Position numbers and translations under genes: made by a program. Of a DNA stretch of 64,000 nucleotides, positions 31,042 to 41,428 are shown in pieces. The notes under the pieces are model-generated. The model had not been told where the DNA came from, ran no database searches, and saw nothing but the letters and a program-made list of their open reading frames with translations. The DNA comes from an uncultured Lachnospiraceae bacterium. GTDB lineage: Bacteria; Bacillota; Clostridia; Lachnospirales; Lachnospiraceae. How positions within the stretch are numbered: position 1 is the stretch's first letter; each line of letters opens with the position of its first letter. The DNA lies in the NCBI GenBank assembly GCA_947363565.1, contig CANAPP010000002.1, forward strand, positions 61,523 through 125,522, written 5' to 3'.

Positions 31042-32430
31042 CTAAGCGGCATTTTTCTTCCACCGCCGGTTAAGCTTTCTCTTCCGGTAGAAGTAATACG
31101 GGATCAGAAGCAGCGCGGTAGCCGCCCAGGCGATAGGGTAGCTTACCAGTATGGTGAAAAGCTCCCGGCGGATCGGAGTCACGAACAGTATCCAGGGAAG
31201 CCTTACCAGGCAGACGCCGCCCAGGGTGATCAGCGTCGGGATCATCACGTCCCCGATACCGCGGAGCGCCCCGGTAAAGATCTCCACAAAGATAAAGATC
31301 GCGTAGCTTGGCACGATATTGAACATCATATACACGCCGAGCCCGATCACGGTACTGTCGGAGGTAAACAGAGAAAGGAGCGGCCGGGCAAGGGCTAAAA
31401 GCCCGATAAGGATTGAGCCGCACAGCGTCAGGGACATAAAAAGGCAGACACGGACGCTTTTATATACCCGGTCAAGCTTTCCCGCGCCGTAGTTCTGACC
31501 CGCGAAGGTAGTGATGGAGATGCCGAAGGCCCCGCTCACCGCCCAGAAGATCAGGTCCACTTTTCCGTATGCCGCCCACGCCGCGGCAGTATCCGTCCCG
31601 AATTGGTTGATGGAGGTCTGGATGATGATGTTGGTAAGCCCGTACATGGAGGACTGGATTCCGCCCGGAAGCCCGATGCGAAGCTCCGCCAGAAGAAGGG
31701 GCAGGTCGATCCGGATATCCCGCGGGATCAGCCGCAGCATATCATAGGAAGTCATCAGCGCACGGATCACAAGGAGGGCGCTTGCCGCCTGGGAGATGAT
31801 CGTGGCAAGGGCAGCGCCTTTGATGCCCATGTTAAAGTATACGACCAGGACGACGTCCAGGATGATATTTAACACGCAGCATACGATCAGGTAGTAGAGC
31901 GGGCGTTTGGAATCGCCCACGGCCCGCATGATGCCGGAACCCATATTGTAGATGAGCGTGGCGGTGATCCCCAGGAAGTAGATCCTGAGGTACCCGACGG
32001 AATCTGCCATAATATCTTCCGGTGTTTTCATGACCGATAAAAGGGCAGGCGTAGCCAAGCATCCTGCTGCAGTGATCAGGATGCTTGCGATGATGGAAAA
32101 TGCAGCCGCCGTATGGAGCGCCGTGTGGAGCTTTTGTGTATTCTTCGCCCCGTAAAACTGTGAGATGATTACCGCCGCGCCGTTGGAGAGGCTGGTAAAG
32201 AACATGACGACCTGGTAGGTCAGGACCGCGGCGGACCCGCCTACACTTGCCAGCGCGGCCTTTCCCACGAAGCGTCCCACGATCACTGCGTCCACCGTAT
32301 TATAAAGCTGCTGGAACAGCGTCCCTACGACGATGGGAAAAAAGAACATAAGGAGCTGCTTCCAGATGATCCCGTCGGTGATCTCATTCTTCAATCCATG
32401 TTTATCCATAACTTTTTCAGACATAGCCAT
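31042..32430 (-). CDS. MATE family efflux transporter
   Basis: GTLFQQLYNTVDAVIVGRFVGKAALASVGGSAA. Confidence 0.93.
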   Translation of the reverse strand: MAMSEKVMDKHGLKNEITDGIIWKQLLMFFFPIVVGTLFQQLYNTVDAVIVGRFVGKAALASVGGSAAVLTYQVVMFFTSLSNGAAVIISQFYGAKNTQKLHTALHTAAAFSIIASILITAAGCLATPALLSVMKTPEDIMADSVGYLRIYFLGITATLIYNMGSGIMRAVGDSKRPLYYLIVCCVLNIILDVVLVVYFNMGIKGAALATIISQAASALLVIRALMTSYDMLRLIPRDIRIDLPLLLAELRIGLPGGIQSSMYGLTNIIIQTSINQFGTDTAAAWAAYGKVDLIFWAVSGAFGISITTFAGQNYGAGKLDRVYKSVRVCLFMSLTLCGSILIGLLALARPLLSLFTSDSTVIGLGVYMMFNIVPSYAIFIFVEIFTGALRGIGDVMIPTLITLGGVCLVRLPWILFVTPIRRELFTILVSYPIAWAATALLLIPYYFYRKRKLNRRWKKNAA

Positions 32431-32580
32431 TCCCCCAAAAATAAAGCTAATCCCACCTTATCATTAAGTGGACAAAAACGCCAGTACATTTTCAAAAAAA
32501 TATGTATTTACGGGCAATTTGGTGTATAATAAATGAAGAATCAGACAAGATGCGTGAAGGAACGTAAGGGAGGGAAAGGA

Positions 32581-34116
32581 ATGTTAGAGAAACTGGATTT
32601 AACGAAGACGCTTGGGAAAGAAGAGTACAAGGAGAAGATGCAAAAGCTCATGCCGAAGATCGGCAGGCTCCAGCGGGAATGCAAGGATCTGGGCATCCCG
32701 ATCATGATCGCATTTGAAGGGTACGACGCGGCGGGAAAGGGCGTGCAGATCAGCGAGCTTATTAAGGCGCTCGATCCGAGAGGCTTTGAGGTGCACGCGG
32801 TGAAGACCGAGACGAAGGAAGAGCGGATGCACCCGTTTTTGTGGAGGTTCTGGACGAAGATGCCGGCGAAGGGGCGCATAGCTATCTACGACAGCAGCTG
32901 GTACCGTAAGGTTCTCATTGACCGCTTTGACAAGCGGACGAAAAAAAGCGAGCTAGCGAAGGCTTATGATTCCATCTGTGCGTTTGAGGAGATGCTCACT
33001 GCAGACGGCATGGTGCTCATAAAGATATTCCTGACCATCGATAAGAAGGAGCAGAAGAAGCGCTTTAAGAAGCTTTTAGCTTCTAAGGAGACGGCATGGC
33101 GGGTCGGGGAGGACGATAAGAAGCGCAACAAGGAGTTTGAAGAATACCAGGCCATCAACGAGGAGATGCTTCTTAGGACCGATACGGAGTACGCGCCCTG
33201 GAATATCGTGGAGGCCGTGGACAAACGGTTCGCGACAGCGAAGATCTACTCCATCGTGGCGAAGATCCTTGACGAGAAGGTATCAGAGGTGAAGGAGCGG
33301 AAAAAGGCGGCCGAGGAAGCGGCATCTAGGCTTGCCAGGACGCCTGAGGAGGCAGCGGCCGAGCCTGAGGACAGAGCGGACGGCGACAGGAGGATGGGCG
33401 AGTCCATTCTTTCAAGGGCGGATTTAAGCCTTTCTTATACAAAGGAAGAGTACAAGGAGCAGCTTGACGGGCTTACGAAGCGGATCGAGAAGCTCCACGG
33501 GGAGCTTTACCGCAGGAGGATCCCGGTAGTGCTTGGATTCGAAGGATGGGACGCCGGGGGAAAGGGCGGCGCCATCAAGCGGCTCACCGAGAAGATGGAT
33601 CCGAGAGGATATGTGGTGCATCCTACCGCTTCGCCCAATGATATCGAGAGACAGCACCATTATCTGTGGAGGTTCTGGACAGACATGCCGAAGGCCGGCC
33701 ATGTGACCATCTTTGACCGGACATGGTACGGGCGGGTGATGGTCGAGCGTATCGAAGGCTTCTGCACAAAGCAGGAGTGGCAGAGAGCCTACAAGGAGAT
33801 CAACAGCATGGAGCGCGATCTGTCCGACGCAGGGGCGATCGTTCTGAAGTTCTGGATGCAGATTGATAAAGACGAGCAGGAGCGCAGGTTTAAGGCAAGG
33901 CAGGAGAACCCCGAAAAACAGTGGAAGATCACTGATGAGGACTGGCGCAACCGGGAAAAATGGGAGCAGTACGAGGAGGCGGTCAACGAGATGCTCATCC
34001 GCACCTCCACCCCTTACGCGCCGTGGATCGTCGTGGAAGGAAACGATAAATATTACGCCAGGATAAAAGTACTTGAGACAGTAGTGAATGCCATCGAAGA
34101 GAGGCTTAAGGATTAA
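32581..34116 (+). CDS. Polyphosphate:AMP phosphotransferase (two fused PPK2 domains)
   Basis: Two copies of the PPK2 core: IMIAFEGYDAAGKGVQISEL...LDPRGFEVHAV and VVLGFEGWDAGGKGGAIKRL...MDPRGYVVHP, each with an HP(F)/H-Y-LWRFWT(K/D)MP motif. Confidence 0.93.
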   Translation: MLEKLDLTKTLGKEEYKEKMQKLMPKIGRLQRECKDLGIPIMIAFEGYDAAGKGVQISELIKALDPRGFEVHAVKTETKEERMHPFLWRFWTKMPAKGRIAIYDSSWYRKVLIDRFDKRTKKSELAKAYDSICAFEEMLTADGMVLIKIFLTIDKKEQKKRFKKLLASKETAWRVGEDDKKRNKEFEEYQAINEEMLLRTDTEYAPWNIVEAVDKRFATAKIYSIVAKILDEKVSEVKERKKAAEEAASRLARTPEEAAAEPEDRADGDRRMGESILSRADLSLSYTKEEYKEQLDGLTKRIEKLHGELYRRRIPVVLGFEGWDAGGKGGAIKRLTEKMDPRGYVVHPTASPNDIERQHHYLWRFWTDMPKAGHVTIFDRTWYGRVMVERIEGFCTKQEWQRAYKEINSMERDLSDAGAIVLKFWMQIDKDEQERRFKARQENPEKQWKITDEDWRNREKWEQYEEAVNEMLIRTSTPYAPWIVVEGNDKYYARIKVLETVVNAIEERLKD

Positions 34117-34122
34117 AAAGGA

Positions 34123-35142
34123 TTGATGGAAAGTATGACGATCAGGGAGCAGTTAGAGCGCCGGGAGACGGAGTATTTGAGCCGGTACGCGGCGCTCAGC
34201 AGAAATTCAAAAGGAAGAAAGCGCAAGGAACCCCAGTGCGATATCCGTCCGGTGTTCCAGAGGGACAGGGATCGGATACTGCACTGCAAGGCATTCAGGC
34301 GGCTGAAGCAAAAGACCCAGGTGTTTCTGCTGCCAAACGGCGACCATTACCGCACAAGGCTCACCCACACGCTGGAGGTGTCCCAGAATGCCAGGACCAT
34401 CGCCAAAGCGCTGCGGCTCAATGAAGATCTGACGGAGGCCATCGCTCTCGGCCATGACCTGGGGCATACGCCCTTCGGCCATGCAGGAGAGCGGGCGCTC
34501 AACGAAGTGAACCCCTTTGGATTCTGCCACAATGTCCAGAGTGTGCGCATCGTAGAGCGGCTGGAGAAGGAGGGAAGAGGGCTCAACCTCACCTGGGAGG
34601 TGGTGGACGGCATCCTAAACCACAAGTCCAGCGGGAATCCCCGGACCCTTGAGGGGCAGATCGTGCGGCTTTCCGACAAGATCGCCTACTTAAACCATGA
34701 TATCGACGATGCTATCCGGGGCGGGATACTGACCGAGAGGGAAATCCCGGAGGAGTTCCATAAGATCCTGGGGGATACCACGAGAAAGAGGCTCAATACG
34801 CTGATCCATGATGTGGTCACAAACAGCATGGATCAGCCAAAGATCTCGATGTCAGAAGAAGTGGAGGAGGCCATGAAGGAGCTTCGGGCGTTCATGTTCG
34901 AGCGGGTCTACCTGAACCCCGTGGCTAAAAGGGAAGAGAAAAAGGCCGTCCGCATGATCAGGGATCTGTACCGGTTCTACATGGAAAATCTCGACGAGAT
35001 CCCGAAGGAGTACCAGTCCATGCAGGGTGAATCCGGGGTGAACAGTGAGCAGATGGTGTGCGATTATATCGCCGGGATGACCGATACATACGCAGTAAAA
35101 AAGTTTGAAGATTATTTTGTTCCAAAATCTTGGAAAATTTAA
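34123..35142 (+). CDS. Deoxyguanosinetriphosphate triphosphohydrolase-like protein (HD domain)
   Basis: FRRLKQKTQVFL, HYRTRLTHTLEVSQNARTIAKAL, ALGHDLGHTPFGHAGE. Confidence 0.92.
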   Translation: MMESMTIREQLERRETEYLSRYAALSRNSKGRKRKEPQCDIRPVFQRDRDRILHCKAFRRLKQKTQVFLLPNGDHYRTRLTHTLEVSQNARTIAKALRLNEDLTEAIALGHDLGHTPFGHAGERALNEVNPFGFCHNVQSVRIVERLEKEGRGLNLTWEVVDGILNHKSSGNPRTLEGQIVRLSDKIAYLNHDIDDAIRGGILTEREIPEEFHKILGDTTRKRLNTLIHDVVTNSMDQPKISMSEEVEEAMKELRAFMFERVYLNPVAKREEKKAVRMIRDLYRFYMENLDEIPKEYQSMQGESGVNSEQMVCDYIAGMTDTYAVKKFEDYFVPKSWKI

Positions 35143-35215
35143 AAGGAAATCCGGTACTTTTGTCGAATATTATATATGAGGGCTATTTTGAGGCAGATCA
35201 AAAGGGTGTTTGCAT

Positions 35216-36991
35216 ATGTATTATTCGGATGATATTATTGAAGAAGTAAGGATGAAAAATGATATTGTCGATGTAATTTCAGGTTACGTCAGGCTTCAGA
35301 AGAAGGGAAGCTCTTATTTCGGGCTTTGTCCGTTCCACAATGAAAAGTCTCCATCCTTCTCGGTGAGCAGGCAAAAGCAGATGTATTACTGCTTCGGCTG
35401 CGGCGCCGGGGGCAATGTATTCACCTTCCTGATGGAGTATGAGAATTTTTCTTTTCAGGAGGCGTTAAAAGCGCTTGCCGACAGGGCCGGGGTGTCTCTT
35501 CCCGAGGAGGAGTATTCCGGGGAGGCGAAGAGACGTGCGGATCTTAAGGCTACCCTCCTGGAGATCAATAAGCTGGCGGCGAAGTATTACTATGCACAGT
35601 TAAGGCAGCCGCAGGGAGCAGCAGGACTTAAGTATCTTAGGGACAGGCAGCTTGGCGACCATATGCTGAGAGCCTTCGGTCTTGGATATTCCAACAAATA
35701 CAGTGATGATCTGTACCAGTATTTAAAAGGAAAAGGTTATAAAGATGATATACTTGCAAAAGCCGGGCTTATCAGTTATGATGAGCGTCAGGGTGTCTAT
35801 GACAAATTCTGGAACCGGGTGATGTTCCCCATCATGGATGTGAATAACCGGGTGATCGGATTCGGCGGGCGGGTGATGGGCGATGCAAAACCCAAATACT
35901 TAAACTCCCCGGAGACAGCCATCTTTGACAAGAGCCGGAATCTCTACGGGCTTAATCTGGCGAGACGGTCGAAGAAGCCGTATTTTCTGTTGTGCGAGGG
36001 GTATATGGATGTCATTGCCCTGCATCAGGCAGGCTTTGACAACGCAGTCGCCTCTCTTGGCACGGCATTGACAGAGGGACATGCGGCTCTGATCAGGCGG
36101 TACGTAAAAGAGGTCTACCTGACCTATGACAGCGATGACGCCGGCACGCGGGCGGCGCTCCGGGCGCTCCCTATCCTTCGGGACGCAGGGATCACGGCGC
36201 GTATCATCCGCATGGAGCCTTATAAAGACCCGGATGAGTTCGTTAAGAACCTGGGAGCGGAAGCTTTTGAGGAGCGGATAGCCAGGGCGAGGAACGGTTT
36301 CCTCTACAGTCTCGAGGTGCTGCGCAGGGATTATGACATGGATTCGCCCGAAGGGAAGACGGATTTCATGAAGGAGGCCGCAAGGAGGCTTTCGGAGTTC
36401 ACGGAGGAGATTGAACGTAATAATTATATCGAGGCGGTTGCGAAGGAGTACCGGGTAGGGTATGATGAGCTTAAGAAACTGGTCGTTAACATGGCGGTAC
36501 AGGCAGGGCTGGCGGCGCCTGCAAAGAGGCCGAAGTCCGGGCGGGGAAGCGTCAAAGGAAAGGAAGACGGGATATTTAAGTCCCAGAAGATACTGCTTAC
36601 CTGGCTGATCGAGGATAAAGGGATATTTGACCAGATCAGTAAGTATGTCACTCCGGAAGATTTTTCGGAGGGGATCTGCCGGACGGTCGCCGGGCTCCTC
36701 TATGAGCAGTATGAGGAGGGAGAGGTGAACCCGGCGAAGATCATGAACCATTTTACCGATGAGGAAGAGCACCGGGAGGTGGCGGGGCTGTTTCACACGA
36801 GGATACGTGAGCTTTCCACGGCGCAGGAGAGAGAAAAAGCGCTTAAGGAGACCATTATCCGCGTGAAGAACCATAGCATCGAGCAGGCTGGAAAGGACTG
36901 GAATGCAGCAGATATCGAGGGGATGCAGAGGCTTATGAAAGCGAAAAGAGACTTGCAGAACCTCCATAAACTGCATATTTCCGTTAATTAA
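35216..36991 (+). CDS. dnaG: DNA primase
   Basis: YVRLQKKGSSYFGLCPFHNEKSPSFSVSRQKQMYYCFGCGAGGNVFTF, Toprim LCEGYMDVIALHQAGF. Confidence 0.97.
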   Translation: MYYSDDIIEEVRMKNDIVDVISGYVRLQKKGSSYFGLCPFHNEKSPSFSVSRQKQMYYCFGCGAGGNVFTFLMEYENFSFQEALKALADRAGVSLPEEEYSGEAKRRADLKATLLEINKLAAKYYYAQLRQPQGAAGLKYLRDRQLGDHMLRAFGLGYSNKYSDDLYQYLKGKGYKDDILAKAGLISYDERQGVYDKFWNRVMFPIMDVNNRVIGFGGRVMGDAKPKYLNSPETAIFDKSRNLYGLNLARRSKKPYFLLCEGYMDVIALHQAGFDNAVASLGTALTEGHAALIRRYVKEVYLTYDSDDAGTRAALRALPILRDAGITARIIRMEPYKDPDEFVKNLGAEAFEERIARARNGFLYSLEVLRRDYDMDSPEGKTDFMKEAARRLSEFTEEIERNNYIEAVAKEYRVGYDELKKLVVNMAVQAGLAAPAKRPKSGRGSVKGKEDGIFKSQKILLTWLIEDKGIFDQISKYVTPEDFSEGICRTVAGLLYEQYEEGEVNPAKIMNHFTDEEEHREVAGLFHTRIRELSTAQEREKALKETIIRVKNHSIEQAGKDWNAADIEGMQRLMKAKRDLQNLHKLHISVN

Positions 36992-37030
36992 GGATAAAAT
37001 ATAATCAAGCTATGAGAGGATGGGTACTAC

Positions 37031-38152
37031 ATGGAAGAGAATGTGGCAAAATTTGAGGAGAAATTAAAGGAACTGGTTGCACTTGGAAAAAAGAAGAAGA
37101 GTATTCTGGAGCTTCAGGAGATTAATGACTTTTTCTCCGATATGGAGCTTAGCCTGGATCAGATGGAGAAGGTATACGAATATCTGGAGGCCCAGAATAT
37201 CGATGTCCTGCGTATCGGGTCTGACAGCGACGACCTTGACGATCTTGACGATGTGGATATCGTCATCAGCGAGGAGAGCGATGTGGACTTAGAAAAGATC
37301 GACCTGTCTGTGCCGGATGGCGTGAGCATCGACGATCCGGTGAAGATGTACTTAAAGGAGATCGGGAAGGTGCCTCTTTTAACGGCGGAGGAAGAGGTGG
37401 ATCTGGCAAAGCGTATGGCAGACGGTGACGAGAGCGCGAAGAAGCGTCTTGCCGAGGCGAACTTACGTCTTGTTGTCAGCATCGCGAAGCGGTATGTGGG
37501 GCGCGGCATGCTGTTCCTTGATCTGATCCAGGAGGGGAATCTGGGTCTGATCAAGGCAGTTGAAAAGTTTGATTACCATAAAGGCTTTAAGTTCAGTACC
37601 TATGCCACATGGTGGATCCGTCAGGCAATCACGAGGGCGATCGCGGACCAGGCCAGGACGATCCGTATCCCGGTGCATATGGTGGAGACGATCAACAAGC
37701 TTATCCGGGTATCCAGACAGCTCCTGCAGGAGTTGGGGCGCGAACCTGCGCCGGAGGAGATTGCCGAAGAGCTGGACATGCCTGTGGACAGAGTGCGGGA
37801 GATCTTAAAGATATCCCAGGAGCCGGTTTCTTTGGAGACGCCGATCGGGGAAGAGGAAGACAGCCATCTCGGGGACTTTATCCAGGATGATAATGTGCCT
37901 GTGCCTGCGGAGGCCGCTGCCCAGACCTTGCTTAAGGAGCAGCTTGACGATGTGCTTGATACGCTGACCGAGAGGGAGCAGAAGGTATTAAGGCTGCGCT
38001 TCGGGATGAATGACGGGCGTGCCCGCACCCTCGAAGAAGTAGGCAAGGAATTCGATGTGACCCGTGAGCGTATCCGCCAGATCGAGGCGAAGGCATTAAG
38101 GAAGCTGCGCCATCCGAGCAGGAGCAGGAAGCTTCGGGATTACTTGGATTAA
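37031..38152 (+). CDS. rpoD: RNA polymerase primary sigma factor
   Basis: [71 protein letters not shown]-term [18 protein letters not shown]. Confidence 0.98.
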   Translation: MEENVAKFEEKLKELVALGKKKKSILELQEINDFFSDMELSLDQMEKVYEYLEAQNIDVLRIGSDSDDLDDLDDVDIVISEESDVDLEKIDLSVPDGVSIDDPVKMYLKEIGKVPLLTAEEEVDLAKRMADGDESAKKRLAEANLRLVVSIAKRYVGRGMLFLDLIQEGNLGLIKAVEKFDYHKGFKFSTYATWWIRQAITRAIADQARTIRIPVHMVETINKLIRVSRQLLQELGREPAPEEIAEELDMPVDRVREILKISQEPVSLETPIGEEEDSHLGDFIQDDNVPVPAEAAAQTLLKEQLDDVLDTLTEREQKVLRLRFGMNDGRARTLEEVGKEFDVTRERIRQIEAKALRKLRHPSRSRKLRDYLD

Positions 38153-38160
38153 GCAGGCAG

Positions 38161-38859
38161 ATGATGGAATTATCAAAGAGACTGTCTGCGGTTGCGCGTC
38201 TTGCGGACAGGTGCGGCTGTGTCGCAGACATCGGGACGGATCACGGGTATGTGCCGATCTTCCTTGTGGAGTCGGGGATTGCAGACCGGGGCATTGCCAT
38301 GGATGTAAACGAGGGCCCGCTTTTACGTGCCAGGCTGCATATTGAGAGCGCCGGACTGTCAGACAGGATAGAGACAAGGCTTTCGGACGGGCTTAAGGGA
38401 CTTAATGCCGGGGAGGCAGATACGATGATCGCCGCGGGGATGGGCGGCGGCCTGATCATCCGGATCCTCAGTGAGGGGAAGGATGTGGCGGAGACTCTCG
38501 AAGCGTTTATCCTGCAGCCACAGTCGGAGATTTTTAAGGTCAGGAAGTATCTTTCAGACCACGGATTTGTCATCGTGAAAGAGGATATGGTCCTGGAGGA
38601 CGGTAAATTTTACCCGATGATGAAGGCTGTGCACGGTGAGCCGGAAAGCTATGAGGAGTACGAGTACATTTACGGGAAAAAGCTTTTAAAAATGCGCCAT
38701 CCAATCCTTAAGGAGTTCCTGCTAAGGGAGAAGAGGCTTAAGGAAGCTGTCATAAAGAATCTGCGCGGCCATGCGGAGAGTGACAGCGCAAGGTTAAAGC
38801 TTGGGCAGATGGAGAGGGAAGTATCCGATATCCTGCAGGCACTCAGGTGCTTTCAGTGA
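38161..38859 (+). CDS. trmK: tRNA (adenine(22)-N(1))-methyltransferase TrmK family
   Basis: LSKRLSAVARLADRCGCVADIGTDHGYVPIFLV, IAAGMGGGLIIRIL. Confidence 0.92.
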   Translation: MMELSKRLSAVARLADRCGCVADIGTDHGYVPIFLVESGIADRGIAMDVNEGPLLRARLHIESAGLSDRIETRLSDGLKGLNAGEADTMIAAGMGGGLIIRILSEGKDVAETLEAFILQPQSEIFKVRKYLSDHGFVIVKEDMVLEDGKFYPMMKAVHGEPESYEEYEYIYGKKLLKMRHPILKEFLLREKRLKEAVIKNLRGHAESDSARLKLGQMEREVSDILQALRCFQ

Positions 38860-38886
38860 TGTCTTTCAGGGGAGGAAGAAAAGAAG

Positions 38887-39666
38887 ATGATATGCAGGGA
38901 AATTATAGAAGTGATCGAGAAGGACTTTCCGCGGGAGTGTGCCCTTGAGTGGGACAATGTAGGGCTTCTTGCGGGCAGGGATGATAAAGAGGTTAAGTGC
39001 ATATACATAGCTCTGGATGCAACGGATGAGGCTGTCGGGATGGCAGCGACAGCGGGGGCGGATATGCTGGTGACGCACCATCCGCTGATCTTTGGCGGGC
39101 TTAGGCGGGTGAGTAACCAGGATTTTACCGGCAGGCGCCTGCTTACGTTGATCCGGCAGGATATTTCGTATTATGCCATGCACACGAATTATGATGTGTG
39201 CAGGATGGGAAGGCTTGCGGGAGAGAGGCTTGGCTTTGAAGGCTCAAAGATCCTGGAGGTTACGGGTGAAAAAGAAGGCCCTGTGGGAATCGGTGAGATA
39301 GCATATCTGCCGCGGGAGATGAGTTTGGGTGAGTGCGCAGAGGCGGTAAAGGCTGCCTTTGGGCTTTTGCATGTGAAGATATACGGAGATCTTGGCCGTA
39401 CGGTCTTTCGGGCGGCGGTCTGCCCGGGTTCCGGGAAGAGTGTGATCAAAGAGGCAGTGAGGAAAGGTGCGGATGTTTTGATCACCGGGGATATCGGGCA
39501 TCATGACGGGATCGATGCGGTGGCACAGGGGATGGCGGTCATTGATGCAGGACATTACGGTGTGGAGCATATTTTTATCGGGGATATGAAGAAGTATTTT
39601 GACGGGAGGTTAAGCGGCGTTAAGGTAATCGAAGCGCCGGTTTCACATCCGTTTCAGGTGATATAA
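38887..39666 (+). CDS. Nif3-like dinuclear metal center hexameric protein
   Basis: ALEWDNVGLLAGRDDKEVKCIYIALDATDEAV, MLVTHHPLIFGGL, DVLITGDIGHHDGIDA. Confidence 0.92.
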   Translation: MICREIIEVIEKDFPRECALEWDNVGLLAGRDDKEVKCIYIALDATDEAVGMAATAGADMLVTHHPLIFGGLRRVSNQDFTGRRLLTLIRQDISYYAMHTNYDVCRMGRLAGERLGFEGSKILEVTGEKEGPVGIGEIAYLPREMSLGECAEAVKAAFGLLHVKIYGDLGRTVFRAAVCPGSGKSVIKEAVRKGADVLITGDIGHHDGIDAVAQGMAVIDAGHYGVEHIFIGDMKKYFDGRLSGVKVIEAPVSHPFQVI

Positions 39667-39691
39667 GAAAATCAGATGGAGAGGTGGATAT

Positions 39692-41362
39692 ATGAAGGAG
39701 CAGAAAGTATGCCGTGTACGTATAGGCAATGAGGAAAGAGAGTACATAGCCGGGACGGCTTATCAGCAGATCGCCGGCGATTTTCAGGACAGATACCATG
39801 AAGATATCGTACTTGTCTATGTGGACGGGAAGCTGCAGGAGCTTAGAAAGAAGTTAAAGAGGGACTGTACGCTGGCGTTTGAGACAACAGGGGGCGCCAT
39901 CGGACACGAGACATATAAGCGGAGTATGAAGCTTATGCTGGTGAAGGCAGTGTATGATGTGGTGTCAAGGGAGGATATCCGGAAAGTGCGGGTGCATTTT
40001 TCTATCGGCAGGGGATATTACTGTACGATCGAGGGGAATATTGCCCTGACCCAGGAGTTTCTTGACAAAGTGGAGCAGAGGATGAAAGAGATCGCAGGGC
40101 TTGATGTACCGATCGGAAAGCGGACGATCAGCACGGATGAGGCTATTGCGTTGTTCCGCAGGCACGGCATGTATGACAAGGAAAAGCTTTTTGCCTACCG
40201 GAGGGTATCCAGGGTCAACATCTATAATATGAATGAATTTGAAGATTATTTTTACGGGTATATGGTTCCCAGTGCGGGGTATCTGAAATATTTTAAGCTC
40301 TATCTGTACGATGAGGGATTTGTGTTGCAGATGCCTGACAGGAAGGAACCGACGGTTGTGCCGGAGTTCGCGCCGCGAAAGAAGCTGTTCACGGTGCAGA
40401 AGGAATCGGTCAAATGGAGCGATATGCAGGGGATTGAGACGGTAGGCGCGCTGAATGACAAAGTGACCAAGGGAGATGTCCAGGAGCTGGTGCTTGTCCA
40501 GGAGGCGCTGCAGGAGAAGAAGATCGCGGAGATTGCGGCACAGATTGCCGGACGCAAGGATATCAAGTTCGTGCTGATCGCAGGTCCGTCTTCATCGGGA
40601 AAGACGACCTTCTCCCACCGCCTGTCCATCCAGCTTAGGGCCAACGGGCTGGTACCACGCCCTCTTGCGGTTGACAATTATTTTGTGGAGCGCGAGGAGA
40701 ATCCGAGAGATGAGAATGGGGATTATGATTTTGAATGCTTGGAAGCAGTGGATATCAGCCTGTTCAACCGGCAGATGAAAGAGCTTCTGGAGGGCAAAGA
40801 GGTTCTGATCCCGCGGTTTAATTTTGTCAACGGACATAAGGAGTATGACGGCCCGACCATGAAGCTTGGGGAGAGCGACGTGCTGGTGATCGAGGGCATC
40901 CACTGCCTGAATCCGAAGCTTACCGAGCAGCTTGCGGATGAGAATAAATTCAAGATCTATATCAGTGCGCTCACACAGCTTAATATTGATGAGCATAACC
41001 GTATCCCGTCCACCGACGGCAGGTTCTTAAGGAGAATCGTGCGCGATGCCCGTACCCGCGGCTCGAGCGCCCAGAGGACGATCCGTATGTGGGAATCGGT
41101 AAGGCGGGGAGAGGAGAAGAATATCTTTCCGTACCAGGAGGAGGCGGATATCATGTTCAACTCTGCCCTTGTCTATGAGCTGGCGGTGTTAAAGCCTTAT
41201 GTGGAGCGGCTTTTGTTCGCGATCGACAGAGACTGTCCGGAATATCTGGAGGCCAAGAGACTTCTTAAATTCTTAGACTATTTTGTGGGGATCGGAAGCG
41301 AGAATATACCGATGAACTCACTATTGCGGGAGTTTGTAGGGGGAGGATGCTTCCGTGTATAA
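39692..41362 (+). CDS. Nucleoside kinase (uridine kinase-like) with TGS-like N-terminus
   Basis: P-loop KFVLIAGPSSSGKTTFSHRLSIQL, VLVIEGIHCLNPKLTEQ. Confidence 0.9.
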   Translation: MKEQKVCRVRIGNEEREYIAGTAYQQIAGDFQDRYHEDIVLVYVDGKLQELRKKLKRDCTLAFETTGGAIGHETYKRSMKLMLVKAVYDVVSREDIRKVRVHFSIGRGYYCTIEGNIALTQEFLDKVEQRMKEIAGLDVPIGKRTISTDEAIALFRRHGMYDKEKLFAYRRVSRVNIYNMNEFEDYFYGYMVPSAGYLKYFKLYLYDEGFVLQMPDRKEPTVVPEFAPRKKLFTVQKESVKWSDMQGIETVGALNDKVTKGDVQELVLVQEALQEKKIAEIAAQIAGRKDIKFVLIAGPSSSGKTTFSHRLSIQLRANGLVPRPLAVDNYFVEREENPRDENGDYDFECLEAVDISLFNRQMKELLEGKEVLIPRFNFVNGHKEYDGPTMKLGESDVLVIEGIHCLNPKLTEQLADENKFKIYISALTQLNIDEHNRIPSTDGRFLRRIVRDARTRGSSAQRTIRMWESVRRGEEKNIFPYQEEADIMFNSALVYELAVLKPYVERLLFAIDRDCPEYLEAKRLLKFLDYFVGIGSENIPMNSLLREFVGGGCFRV

Positions 41363-41428
41363 GCGCATGGCTGCAAAGACGACAGCAGGGGATCAGACAT
41401 CAGAGTAAAGGGAATTACGGAGGTTTTT

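Noticed and set aside
35900-36976. 358-aa minus-strand ORF opposite dnaG
   Set aside because: Antisense to a highly conserved primase; composition (Arg/Leu/Pro/His-rich) typical of shadow ORFs in GC-rich codon-biased genes
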